This document shows, piece by piece, positions 54,371 through 63,486 of a DNA stretch of 64,000 nucleotides; within the stretch, counting starts at the first letter, position 1; each line of letters starts with the position of its first letter. Below the pieces are notes generated by a model. That model was not told the origin of the DNA, did no database searches, and was given only the letters and a program-made list of their open reading frames with translations. Position numbers and translations under genes: made by a program. Source of the DNA: Polaribacter gangjinensis (GTDB lineage: Bacteria > Bacteroidota > Bacteroidia > Flavobacteriales > Flavobacteriaceae); assembly GCF_038024125.1 (NCBI RefSeq), contig NZ_CP150662.1, positions 947,501 through 1,011,500 on the forward strand, read 5' to 3'.

Positions 54371-54793
54371 TTATTTATTGCAATAGCGGTATAAAATTAC
54401 CCTACGCATATCGTTAATTAGATTGATGTTTTGATGAAATTGATTTTCTTTTTGTTCTAAAATTTTCAAAGCTTCAACATGTTTTACATGCTCTTCATGT
54501 TCTGCCATTAATGCTTTAGATTTTGGGAAAAATTCTTTTTTGAAATCAGGTAACCTTAAAAATGGAATTACTGAACCTACTAAATATTGATGCCAAAACT
54601 TTGTTTTCCATAGACTATAAGCAATGAAATATACATTTTCTAAATCTTCATCATTTTTAAAGATAATAACAAAGCTGTTTGTAAATGGTTCTTTTTGAGG
54701 TTTTCCACTATTTAACCCTTTGTTTAGAATAAATAGATGTGGTTGTGGGTAAAACGTTCCTTTCTGATGGGTTTTAATAATAAAGTTTAGCAT
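54371..54793 (-). CDS. Hypothetical protein, possibly DUF6943 family
   Basis: A 140-residue soluble protein. FYPQPHLFILNKGLNSGKPQ, then SFVIIFKNDEDLENVYFIAY and a C-terminal helix HEEHVKHVEALKILEQKENQ. The GLNSGKP motif and the F-NSFVIIF strand recall DUF6943, a small family from Bacteroidetes mobile regions, but I cannot be sure of the assignment. It points at the phage-like cassette and lies between that and the large inverted repeat. Confidence 0.5.
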   Translation of the reverse strand: MLNFIIKTHQKGTFYPQPHLFILNKGLNSGKPQKEPFTNSFVIIFKNDEDLENVYFIAYSLWKTKFWHQYLVGSVIPFLRLPDFKKEFFPKSKALMAEHEEHVKHVEALKILEQKENQFHQNINLINDMRRVILYRYCNK

Positions 54794-54972
54794 GACTTCC
54801 GATTTTAAATATTAGCTTCTCTTTTGCTCTTATTTTCATCTGAAATACTGGATTGCTTCGCTACGCTTCGCCCATTAAAATTTTTTCGCCAAATGTTATT
54901 TTAAATTGGAAGCGAAGAATATTCATTTCAAAAGAAAAAAAGAAAAAAAAGAAAGCCATTCGTCTAGTGGAG

Positions 54973-55132
54973 GGTTTCAAAAAAGCAAGTTTTTTTTAAA
55001 AAATACTACCACCCTAATTCGTCCTTTGGAAGTCGGAATTTGTTGCTTGGTAGAAAAGTTGTTTTGAGAACGTATGGGTGGTGGAGATTTTTTAAAAAAC
55101 CCGCAGGGCTTGAACTTGCTTTTTTGTAAACC
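54973..55132. repeat. Large imperfect inverted repeat in a 590-base gene-free stretch
   Basis: Outer arms GGTTTCAAAAAAGCAAGTT (54973-54991) and AACTTGCTTTTTTGTAAACC (55113-55132); inner arms TTTTTTAAAAAATACTACCA (from 54993) and TGGTGGAGATTTTTTAAAAA (to about 55098). Together they can form a long hairpin or cruciform around a 60-base centre. No open frame of note is present between 54794 and 55380. Confidence 0.7.
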
Positions 55133-55387
55133 TGGAACTTACCTTTGCTCTCTTTTTTTTATTTTATTTTTTTGATCACGGAGCAGGATTTTCTTTTGAG
55201 GGCGGATTTTTTTGTTACAGAGTTGGGGTCGTCTTGCAAGGGTTTCAAATTTTGGGGCTGGAAAAAAAACAAAAAGTCAATTATAAACGCTTTTGTCCAG
55301 AACCGAAATTTGAAACTCTTGCTGCACTGTTTGATTTTTTGGGGTGCGTGGAAGTGTTCAGTATGCACAAATAAGTGTTCTGACCCG

Positions 55388-55477
55388 TCCTAAAAAAAGT
55401 TTACAGATTTAACTTTTATTTATTGATAGTCCTGAGACAAATTTACACTTTAAATTTAGTCCTAAAATAGTATTACA
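55388..55477. repeat. Three end boxes at the left of the second IS
   Basis: TCCT-N10-TACA occurs at 55388-55405, 55430-55447 and 55460-55477, and once, inverted, at the other end (56870-56887). The spacing is 42 and 30 bases. Likely transposase-binding sites. Confidence 0.65.
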
Positions 55478-55515
55478 TTTTTTTTGATGTACTCGTGAAG
55501 CTCGTTCAGAGTAAT

Positions 55516-56427
55516 CTATGTTACAGTTTCGCATTTTGAGTACGTTCGATAGTAGTTTTTCCATAATCGTTTTATTTCCTTATCCGTAAAATTATCGTGT
55601 AGTTCAGAGGGAGTTGCATTCCCAATGCTCGAATGAGGACGATCCTCGTTGTATAGCTTGACAACCGATTTCAGTATTTCTTTTGCTTTTGAAAGTGATT
55701 TTATTTCGTAATCAAACAAATATTCTCCTTTGATTATTCCGTTAACACGTTCTGCTATAGCATTTTCCAATGGATCTCCATTTTCGGTCATTGATATCTT
55801 TATGCCTTTGTTCTTTAATGTTTTCACATACCCGGAGCTGCAATATTGAGAACCTCTGTCTGAATGGTGTATAAGTCCTGTCGCTTCTGGGGTCAGCGTT
55901 TTTATAGCCATTTTTAAAGCTGCAATGCTTTCTATAGCCTCCATAGTATCTGCAACATGATAACCAACGATTTTCCTTGAATATGCATCTGTGATAAAGC
56001 TTATATAATAATGACCGCCTTTTGTCTTCCAATACGTTATGTCACTTACCCATATATGGTTGGGGCCGAGTGGTTCCAGACCTTTAATCAAATTCGGATA
56101 CTTCTTCATCCAATGGTTGGAGTTTGTTGTTATATGATATCTTTTACGCTGTTTTATGAGCAAATTATGCTCTCTGAGTAGGTCGAAAAACGCATCCCTA
56201 CCCATTTTTATATTATGTTCATTCATAAAATCTTCTAGTTTATAAAATAATTTTCGCCCACCTAAACGCTTATGATCTTTACGAATATTACTGATTCTAT
56301 CAAGCAATATCTCCTGCTCAATTAAGTCCTGTAAAACGCGTTTTTTACTTTGGTAATAAGCCTGTCTTGTTACACCAAACCAAGAGCATAAGTCGGCTAA
56401 ACCTATGCCCTTGAAGTTTTCCTTCAT
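55516..56427 (-). CDS. IS3-family transposase OrfB
   Basis: A 303-residue integrase-type catalytic half. The DDE residues are D in HIWVSDITYWKTK, D in LIHHSDRGSQYCS and E in LENAIAERVNGIIKGEYLF. The HTH_21 helices are in KGIGLADLCSWFGVTRQAYY and the following segment. It normally forms a fusion with OrfA: the slip at A AAAAAG (56451-56457) leads into AQYQAIETMKENFKGIG. Confidence 0.93.
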   Translation of the reverse strand: MKENFKGIGLADLCSWFGVTRQAYYQSKKRVLQDLIEQEILLDRISNIRKDHKRLGGRKLFYKLEDFMNEHNIKMGRDAFFDLLREHNLLIKQRKRYHITTNSNHWMKKYPNLIKGLEPLGPNHIWVSDITYWKTKGGHYYISFITDAYSRKIVGYHVADTMEAIESIAALKMAIKTLTPEATGLIHHSDRGSQYCSSGYVKTLKNKGIKISMTENGDPLENAIAERVNGIIKGEYLFDYEIKSLSKAKEILKSVVKLYNEDRPHSSIGNATPSELHDNFTDKEIKRLWKNYYRTYSKCETVT

Positions 56428-56432
56428 TGTTT

Positions 56433-56855
56433 CTATGGCTTGGTATTGTGCTTTTTTCTAATAGGAATATTAAACTCTTTCTCAGCAATATCAACCATTG
56501 TCGAAAACGCAATAGCTTTCATCTCTGCTGTTTGAAGTTGTTTTTCTAGTTCAGCTATTCGCTTTTTGAGTTTTAGCATCTCAAAATCATCCGAACTTTC
56601 CTCTTGTTGTTTTTTTTTCTTTGACATGCTAACAAAATTAGTGTTTTTCACAAACTTATCTTCAATACCAAACTTGCGCATCCACATCCCTATTTTACCA
56701 TTTTCTGTTGGATAGCCCGTATAACGCTTATAAATCGATTGTTTAGTCTCATTTCCAGACAAATAATCATCGATTATTAACTTTTTTTCATGATCTGAAA
56801 AATACAGCTTGTTGTTGCGCCATTGTCCTAAAATCACTTTGCTTTTTTCTTTCAT
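56433..56855 (-). CDS. IS3-family transposase OrfA
   Basis: A 140-residue DNA-binding half. The helix-turn-helix includes KKLIIDDYLSGNETKQSIYK (about residues 24-43) and a leucine-zipper-like coil is in FEMLKLKKRIAELEKQLQTA (about residues 91-110). It ends RKKHNTKP, with the in-frame slippery codons AGA AAA AAG. Confidence 0.9.
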   Translation of the reverse strand: MKEKSKVILGQWRNNKLYFSDHEKKLIIDDYLSGNETKQSIYKRYTGYPTENGKIGMWMRKFGIEDKFVKNTNFVSMSKKKKQQEESSDDFEMLKLKKRIAELEKQLQTAEMKAIAFSTMVDIAEKEFNIPIRKKHNTKP

Positions 56856-57149
56856 TTTTACACTTTTTGTGTAAACCTAATTCAGGACAAGTCATTCAGT
56901 TGTTTCGGAGATGTGAAGCACCTCAAAAAACAATGCAAATACTACCGAGTGCGTTGGCAGTAGCGAAAGCAAGTATGTGGTTTTTTTGATTTGTTTGCAC
57001 TTACTTTCTGATTGCTTTTTTGGGTGCAGATGCTTCACTTGTCATTGAATAGAAAGGCTTGAAGTTTGAATAATTTTCTTAGAAATTCTAAAAACATCAG
57101 CAACCGGAAAGCAATTACTACTCCATATTCTGACAAATCAAAAAACCAC

Positions 57150-57266
57150 ACTCTTGCTGGGCAATTTTATCTTTTGAGGGTGCTTGAAAGTGTTCAGTAT
57201 TCAGATTATAGTGTACAGTTGTTTCGTAGATGGGAAGCACCTTCAAAAGATAATGCAAACACTACC
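57150..57266. repeat. Diverged direct repeat whose other copy is split by the second IS
   Basis: ACTCTTGCTGGGC, GAAAGTGTTCAGTAT, CAGTTGTTTCGTAGATGG, GAAGCACCTTCAAAAGATAA and GCAAACACTACC recur, in order and diverged, at 55315-55380 plus 56895-56946 across the IS. The gap between 56895 and 57350 shows no gene. Confidence 0.65.
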
Positions 57267-57350
57267 GCTTTAAACACACAGCTGATAAAAACAATTGATG
57301 GATTTCCTACGAAGTATTAAATTTCTTTTAAAGTATAAACGTTCTTATGA

Positions 57351-57548
57351 AAACCCGAAGGGTGACCCGCGAAGCCACGTGTTTTTGGTAGCTGGGTGGT
57401 GCGAGGAAAGCTGCCAAAAATGTGTGGCTGGAGCGGGGCACTTGAGCGTGGGGAGAGCGGCTTTTTTACATAATGTTATTATAGGGCAATGCACCATCTT
57501 GATTTGGAGCACTCTTTTCTTTATTGCCCTATAATGCCACATTATGTA
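57351..57548 (+). ncRNA. GC-rich structured element, candidate non-coding RNA
   Basis: This block is visibly GC-richer than its surroundings and holds three stems. Stem 1 is ACCC-GAA-GGGT (57353-57363). Stem 2 is 21 bp with no gap, 57373-57393 with 57409-57429, including four G-T pairs, which would be G-U in a plus-strand RNA but mismatches on the other strand. Stem 3 is TACATAATGT with ACATTATGTA and ATTATAGGGCAAT with ATTGCCCTATAAT (57467-57490 with 57523-57548), broken by one small internal loop. A run of six T residues (57462-57467) follows the GC-rich part. Identity not recognised. Confidence 0.45.
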
Positions 57549-57561
57549 ACTAAGCTTTGGG

Positions 57562-57628
57562 AAAAGTTTTTGTTGCCTTGCACTATTTATCTATCGGAGG
57601 GATAAACTTCTGGCATACAAAAACTTTT
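57562..57628. repeat. Further inverted repeat upstream of the FRG gene
   Basis: AAAAGTTTTTGT-TGCC (57562-57577) pairs with GGCA-T-ACAAAAACTTTT (57612-57628), with one bulged T. The loop contains TTTATC/GATAAA and ATCGGAGGGATAA, a 13-base string that recurs inverted at 60330-60342. Confidence 0.55.
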
Positions 57629-57682
57629 GGAGCGTTGGGAAGGAGTGGCAATTGCAAAGGGGTTTTGTACTTTAATATTTCG

Positions 57683-57690
57683 TAATTTTG
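57683..57690 (+). promoter_or_regulatory. Promoter -7 element for the FRG gene
   Basis: TAATTTTG fits TAnnTTTG and lies 21 bases before the ATG at 57712. The nearest TTG (57665-57667) is 15 bases away, shorter than usual. Confidence 0.45.
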
Positions 57691-57711
57691 CAATTCTAAA
57701 AGATTGATATT

Positions 57712-58942
57712 ATGAATGAAGATGAAATTTTTAAACTAAAAGTTCAACTAACAAACGAATACTTAAGAAGTGGTGGTACTCAAAAAATAGAAGACCCATA
57801 TTTGCTACAAGATATAATTGATTTTGATGAATTGAGACCAGAAACTACTACTAGTAGAATGAGAGCTTTTATGAATTTGCAGTTAAATATGCATTCACGA
57901 CCGCCTTTTTTTTTCAGAACAATCAGTTTCAGAGTATAAATCGCTTGTTCAAAAATCATTTTGTTTTGACCAATATGCTATTGATACAAAAGAGCAGTTT
58001 GATGAAATCTATGAAAAGTATAAAACGTCAGAAGACATTCTGTTTCGTGGTCAACGTGAAGCAAGTTGGCGTTTATACAACAGATTGCAAAGACAGTGGA
58101 TTATAGATAACCTTTATGAGAAAGGATATAGTTATCAAGAATTATTGTCAAAGTTTGTTATTGATGGAAAAGCTGATTTTGAAGAAATGATTCTTGGAAT
58201 TCTAGATGTTCATCATATTGATGTAATAAATAATATTTCAGTACTTGGCTTTTTACAACATCATGGATGTCCGACACCATTACTAGACTGGACCTATAAA
58301 TTTCAAACAGCTCTCTATTTTGGATTAGATAAATTAGAAGAAAATACTGGATCTCGTGAAATTGATAATTATTTTAGTGTTTATTTTATCAACCAAAAAG
58401 ATATGGAAGGTGGTGGGATGAGACAAGTAATGGATGACAGCCTTGATGTGTTTGATGAAGAACACTCTGCAGAAATGATTGCGAAGTATTCTAAGGATGA
58501 AGCTCAACGCTTAGAAATGACAGAACATTTTAAGGGAAGGAAGATCTTTGATAAAGATAGAATTCCTGGTTCTGGTATGATAGAATACGTAACGAGGGTT
58601 GAACATATGATAGAATTTCCACTTAGTTTCTTCAGTGACAAGGATGCGAATACTGGTTTTATATTTTCGTTAAATAATAGCAAAAATATATTGAACCAAT
58701 CTGGAGTATTTGTTTGGAATGCAAGTCCGAGCAAACCTTTGGAAGTTGTTGGTGCAGAGCTGTATTTTGCAGATAAAGAAAATGCGAATCCTGACGAGTA
58801 CAGATTTTGCGAATGCTTTAATATTAACAAAGAACTTGCATCATATATTGAGCAAAAGCTTGCTGAAGATGGAATTACTAAAGATTATATTTACCCAACA
58901 CTAGATATTGATACGTGGGGTGTTTATGAAAAAAATGTTTAA
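57712..58942 (+). pseudogene. FRG-domain protein split by a frameshift at a T9 tract
   Basis: The first frame ends at 57939. If one T of the run at 57906-57914 is removed, it joins the frame that includes SVSEYKSLVQKSFCFDQYAI, ILFRGQREASWRLYNRLQRQ and continues to 58942, giving about 409 residues. FRGQ-x3-W-L and LQHHGCPTPLLDWTYKFQTA with ALYFGL are the hallmarks of the FRG domain, a domain of unproven function often found in defence loci. The downstream part is intact. The break may be a real mutation, a phase switch or a read error. I treat it as one gene. Confidence 0.75.
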
Positions 58943-59225
58943 TACAATTTTAATTTTCACAAATAGAATGACTTGTATATGATTAAAAAAGTGCTTGAAT
59001 TTTACTTTGTAAAATATGGATATAAAACCATTATCAATTTAAAATATAATTCTATCTTTTTTAAAAGTTTTTTTAGTCAATGAAATTAGCGAAATGAAGC
59101 AAACAAAGAATTGGCTTTAGGAAAACTTGGACTAAAGACGGTTTTTGTGCAGTCTGAATGAGATAATGAATTTTTAAATTTGCTGGGATTGCTAGGATAC
59201 TTTCTAGATTCCTATTTCGAAAGTA

Positions 59226-59965
59226 CTAAAAAAATGTAATCAATTTTAATTTGTTTTCTTCTGGTTGATAATGAAGTGTTATTTGACATTTGACTTTTTC
59301 TTTTGAATATAGAACCTCTAATTCAATAATCACATTAAATTTAATTACTTTATATTCTCTTAACTCTGACATTTCGTAAATGTAGTTATCTTTTATTTTT
59401 TCTTTTATTAATTTTTCAAAATCTTTGATTGTATAGTTTTCTAATTGTGCTTTTTTGAGTTTACCACCTTTTGTAGTTATAAGATAATCAAACTTTTGCT
59501 CTTCAATTTCAATATTGAGTTTTTCTAAATCGGTAACAATGGGTGTTATGGCATTTAAAGCAATTTTAGTGTCTAAACTATATCCTTTTAAATCCTCACG
59601 TTCAATTTTATAAGATAAAAACAAATCATAGTAAAGACTTGGAATACTTTTGATTGAAAAGTTATTGCTGTCAAAAGGTAATCCTTGGGTATTTTCATTT
59701 GTTTCCCAGTCCTCATCTTCATAAGGAAGAATTACTTCTTTATTGTTTACAATGGCTACTTTACATAAAATGAATGACAACATTGTTTTAAGATTCGTCT
59801 GAGTAGTTGTATCAAGAAATCCAACATATGGTTCATAGTAACTTAATTGATGATGAAATTTATTAAAAAAAGTGTTTGAAAGATTATTAATATAAACTAT
59901 ATAGCAGTCATTTATGTTTAAGAAATTTGTATTCTTTTCTGATATTAATTCCTCAAAAAAAACAT
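59226..59965 (-). pseudogene. Hypothetical protein with a frameshift at an A8 tract near its start
   Basis: An in-frame body from about 59954 down to 59226 (EELISEKNTNFLNINDCYIV through LSYYEPYVGFLDTTTQTNLK to HYQPEENKLKLITFF) has no start codon of its own until the ATG at 59783. The ATG at 59965 sits just before the eight-base run at 59955-59962 but is out of frame; adding one base there gives MFFFEELISEKN and a protein of about 247 residues. It starts right after the stop of the next gene upstream. No family is recognised. An ATG start at 59783 (185 residues) is the simpler alternative. Confidence 0.5.
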
Positions 59966-59969
59966 CTTT

Positions 59970-60323
59970 CTAATAGTGAAAATTTTGATCAATGATTAAA
60001 TCCCCTGAAAGAATACTATGTTTTGTCTTTTTATCAAATATTGGAATTACTTTGTCAAAAACTTCATAACCATACCAAGCGGATTTTACTTTTGAACTAT
60101 CAAAAACAAGAGCGATTTCTTTTTTGTTGATATTGGGTGTTAATGCATTCCTTAAATCTTTGTACTCTATTCTCTTTTTTGAATGTAAATTTTCAATGAA
60201 ATGATTAAAAGCTTGCTGAATAGCCTCATACATTTGCTTATCGGAAAGTTTGAAATTTTCTTTCATAACTTCCAAATAAAAATTTTCTCTAGATTCTAAA
60301 GTAAAGATTGTTTTGTTTGACAT
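59970..60323 (-). CDS. Hypothetical protein next to hsdR
   Basis: A 117-residue protein with a mostly helical first half (KENFKLSDKQMYEAIQQAFN, ENLHSKKRIEYKDLRNAL) and a beta-rich second half (KEIALVFDSSKVKSAWYGYE, HSILSGDLIIDQNFHY). No family is recognised. The start is 34 bases after the hsdR stop and a GGAGGGATAA string lies just before it, part of an inverted repeat with 57593-57605. It may be a small partner of the frameshifted gene that follows. Confidence 0.6.
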   Translation of the reverse strand: MSNKTIFTLESRENFYLEVMKENFKLSDKQMYEAIQQAFNHFIENLHSKKRIEYKDLRNALTPNINKKEIALVFDSSKVKSAWYGYEVFDKVIPIFDKKTKHSILSGDLIIDQNFHY

Positions 60324-60357
60324 AACCTGTTATCCCTCCGATGTTGTAAAATAACTT

Positions 60358-63300
60358 TTATATCTGGCCACCAACACCTTTAAACTTCTCTACAAAAGCA
60401 ACAATTTTTTGAAAAACACTTTGCTTTTTAGTCAAATATTCAGGATTTAAACGGCTCATTTTTGGTAATAAATTGCTTAGTTCTGTTCCGTTTTCATTTG
60501 CAAATTCTCGCTTCAACGATGCTGCAATGTATCGTTTTGCTTCTTCCTCATTTAAGTTCTCCTCCGTAATTAATTCTGAAGCTTCTTTTTTCTGTTTTTC
60601 TTGAGCATATTTGAAGAATGAATCTATAACATTTGCTTTATCTTGAATAGTTTCCAAGTCAGTTTCATTAATAAAATCTACCACTAAACTTTCTTTTGCT
60701 CTATTGCCTATACTTGCACGAATCACTCTGCGGATTTCTTCTATTAAAGTAGCTTTGTCTTTGTTCTTTTTGTTATGCTCAAAAATTAATTCAAGAATAT
60801 AATCAAGGTTAATTTCTTGTGATTTTAGTAGGTCTATTTCAAAGACTACATCGTCCCAGTCGATTGTGGATTCTTCTGATTCTTTGCCACTTTTTTCACG
60901 TCTTAACCAATCACGGATGTCATTATAAGTAGAACGATAATCTTGAATTGTTCGTTCCGGCAATAGACTTATCTCTTGCATTATTGCAATATCGTTGTCT
61001 GATACAAAGTAAGCTTCTTTAAATTCCTGAAGAGCTTCCGCATCATTTATATCAATAGTTTTAAACGCTTTGAGATTGGTAAACTCATCGTAATTCTGCA
61101 AGATATTTTCCACTCGTAAATACTCTCCAAATAATTTTGAGAATTCTTTTTTATCTTTTTCCGTTACAATTTTATCGGGATTCGGGAACTTTCCATTTAA
61201 GTCATTTACTACCTCTATGAAACCTCTACGTGCATGTCCTGTTGCAATGTCTGTAAAACCTTCTAAATATTCTTTGTAGCTTTTTTCAAGTACTACGTTT
61301 TTAGTGTTTTTATCACCAAACAACGTTATGGCATCTACAGTAGCAGTTTCTAAATCTCTGAAAGTAATGATGTTTCCAAAGGTTTTTGTAGCATCATAAA
61401 TACGATTAGTACGTGAAAAAGCTTGCATTAAACCATGATAACGCAGGTTCTTGTCTACAAATAAGGTATTCAATGTTGGAGCATCAAAGCCAGTAAGGAA
61501 CATACCCACTACAATAATCAAGTCAATTTCTTTACTTTTCACACGTTTTGCAAGATCACGGTAATAATTTTGAAACTCTTTACTTTCGACTCCAAAACTA
61601 GTTCTGAACATCGTGTTGTAGTCGTTTATTGCTGCCGTTAAAAATTCTTTGGCACTGCTATCCAATGCAGTTGGTTCAAAATTTTCATCGACAATTTCAC
61701 CAATAGCACTTTGCTCTTCATTGGCAGCATAAGAGAATATCGTTGCTATTCTTAATGGTTTTTCACTTTCTTTTTGTAGGCGATTTAATTCTTCGTAATA
61801 ACATTTGGCCGCATCCACACTACTCACCGCAAACATGGCATTAAAACCTTTGTTGGTACCTTGATTTCTATGCGTTTTAATTCTAAAATTCTTAAGAATG
61901 TATTGCGAAACTTCTTTAATACGTGCAGGATGTAAAAATGCTTTTTTATTTTCTGCAGCCGTTAATTTCTTTTCATCAATCTCTGTTTCTATGCTTTTAA
62001 ACTGTGGACGAACATCATTGTAATCTACTTTGAATTTCAATACTTTTTCATCTCTAATCGCATCTGTTATTACATAAGAATGTAACTCACGACCAAATAC
62101 ACTAGCTGTAGTTTCAGCACCTAAAGCATTTTGAGGAAAAATTGGAGTACCTGTAAATCCAAATTGGTAGAATTTTTTGAACTTCTTATTAAGGTTTTTT
62201 TGAGCTTCTCCAAACTGAGAACGATGTGCTTCATCAAAAATGAAAACTACTTGTTTTTCATAAATAGCCAAATCACTCTCCGTTTTCATAAGATTGTTGA
62301 GCTTTTGAATAGTGGTGACAATAATTTTATTATCGTCTTTCTCTAAGTTTCTCTTTAATCCTGCTGTACTATCTGAACCGTTAACACTATCCGGTGAAAA
62401 ACGTTGGTATTCTTTCATGGTTTGAAAGTCCAAATCTTTACGGTCCACTACAAAGAATACTTTATCAATGAAATCTAATTCAGTGGCCAAACGAGCCGCT
62501 TTAAAACTAGTCAATGTTTTTCCGGAACCTGTTGTGTGCCAAATATAGCCACCGCTTTCTACCGTAGACCAATTTTTAGCTTGAAAGGAACTTTGAATTT
62601 TCCATAACATTCTTTCAGTAGCTGCAATTTGATATGGTCGCATAATCAGCAAGGTATCACTTGTGTCAAAAACTGAATAGGTTAGCAATACGTTTAACAA
62701 CGTGCGTTTTTCAAAAAATGTTGTCGTAAAATCTTTAAGATCTTTAATCAGTGTATTGTCGGCTTTTGCCCAGTTCATGGTAAAGTCGAAACTGTTTTTG
62801 TTTCGTTCCACCGTATTCGCAAAATAGCGGCTGTCCGTTCCGTTGGAAATTACAAAAATCTGCAAGTATTTAAAAAGAGAATTCGAACTATTTAAACTCT
62901 CCTTGGTATAACGATGTACTTGGTTAAATGCTTCACGAATGGCTACGCCTCGTTTTTTTAATTCTACTTGCACCAAAGGCAAGCCATTGACTAAAATGGT
63001 CACATCATAACGATTGGCATGCGTTCCTTTTTGTTCAAACTGTTTAATGACCTGTACTTTATTACGAGCTATATTTTTTTTATCTACCAGATAAATATTT
63101 TGGATATGTCCATCGTCAAAAACAAAATCGTAGATATAATTCTCATGAATTTTTCTAGTTTTCTCAATCAAATTATCGCTTGGCTTGTCTAAGTATTCTT
63201 CTAAAAAACGAGTCCATTCGCTATCTGAAAACTCCATGTTATTAAGTGCTTGCAATTGCACTCTAACATTTGCCAACATGGCTTCTATATTAGTTATACT

Positions 63301-63462
63301 TGGATTTTCATATCCTTGATTGAATAAGTCTTGGATAAATTCTTTCTCCAAAGCGGCTTCCGTTTGATAAACCGCAGGTGGTTCATTTACCTCTGAATAT
63401 TTGGTATATTTATCTAAAACAATAAAATTATTCGATTCTGCTATGGTTTTAAATTGTGTCAT
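60358..63462 (-). CDS. hsdR: Type I restriction enzyme, subunit R (HsdR)
   Basis: A 1034-residue motor and nuclease subunit of a type I restriction-modification system, of usual length. The nuclease domain has [12 protein letters not shown] (about residue 165, E-x-K). The SF2 translocase has Walker [16 protein letters not shown] (about residues 305-318), DEAH-box [13 protein letters not shown] (about 405), FGFTGTPIF (motif III) and the later [14 protein letters not shown] and [10 protein letters not shown] motifs. With HsdM and HsdS it cuts unmodified DNA at a distance. Neither partner is in this window; they should lie past 64000, upstream of the Fic gene. Confidence 0.96.
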   Translation of the reverse strand: MTQFKTIAESNNFIVLDKYTKYSEVNEPPAVYQTEAALEKEFIQDLFNQGYENPSITNIEAMLANVRVQLQALNNMEFSDSEWTRFLEEYLDKPSDNLIEKTRKIHENYIYDFVFDDGHIQNIYLVDKKNIARNKVQVIKQFEQKGTHANRYDVTILVNGLPLVQVELKKRGVAIREAFNQVHRYTKESLNSSNSLFKYLQIFVISNGTDSRYFANTVERNKNSFDFTMNWAKADNTLIKDLKDFTTTFFEKRTLLNVLLTYSVFDTSDTLLIMRPYQIAATERMLWKIQSSFQAKNWSTVESGGYIWHTTGSGKTLTSFKAARLATELDFIDKVFFVVDRKDLDFQTMKEYQRFSPDSVNGSDSTAGLKRNLEKDDNKIIVTTIQKLNNLMKTESDLAIYEKQVVFIFDEAHRSQFGEAQKNLNKKFKKFYQFGFTGTPIFPQNALGAETTASVFGRELHSYVITDAIRDEKVLKFKVDYNDVRPQFKSIETEIDEKKLTAAENKKAFLHPARIKEVSQYILKNFRIKTHRNQGTNKGFNAMFAVSSVDAAKCYYEELNRLQKESEKPLRIATIFSYAANEEQSAIGEIVDENFEPTALDSSAKEFLTAAINDYNTMFRTSFGVESKEFQNYYRDLAKRVKSKEIDLIIVVGMFLTGFDAPTLNTLFVDKNLRYHGLMQAFSRTNRIYDATKTFGNIITFRDLETATVDAITLFGDKNTKNVVLEKSYKEYLEGFTDIATGHARRGFIEVVNDLNGKFPNPDKIVTEKDKKEFSKLFGEYLRVENILQNYDEFTNLKAFKTIDINDAEALQEFKEAYFVSDNDIAIMQEISLLPERTIQDYRSTYNDIRDWLRREKSGKESEESTIDWDDVVFEIDLLKSQEINLDYILELIFEHNKKNKDKATLIEEIRRVIRASIGNRAKESLVVDFINETDLETIQDKANVIDSFFKYAQEKQKKEASELITEENLNEEEAKRYIAASLKREFANENGTELSNLLPKMSRLNPEYLTKKQSVFQKIVAFVEKFKGVGGQI

Positions 63463-63486
63463 GTTTGTTTAGTTATTGAGCCTATT

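Larger units (their letters stand above)
55381..56894 (-). mobile_element. IS3-family insertion sequence, second copy
   Basis: A 1514-base element. Its ends are TGACCCGTCCTAAAAAAAGT at the left and TGACTTGTCCTGAATTAGGT on the minus strand at the right. The target duplication is TTC: bases 55378-55380 and 56895-56897. OrfA and OrfB lie on the minus strand with a second A AAAAAG slippery site at 56451-56457. It is a relative of the element at 38879, not a copy. Intact frames and a clear duplication point to recent movement. Confidence 0.92.

Noticed and set aside
55145-55393. Overlapping open frames on both strands
   Set aside because: They lie in low-complexity T/A-rich DNA with skewed residues and run into the IS boundary; no domain is seen.
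57066-57542. Short open frames in the structured block
   Set aside because: They cross hairpin arms and a repeated sequence, on both strands, and have no protein-like pattern.
58943-59225. Remnant coding sequence after the FRG gene
   Set aside because: Short in-frame pieces with stops; no recognisable domain.
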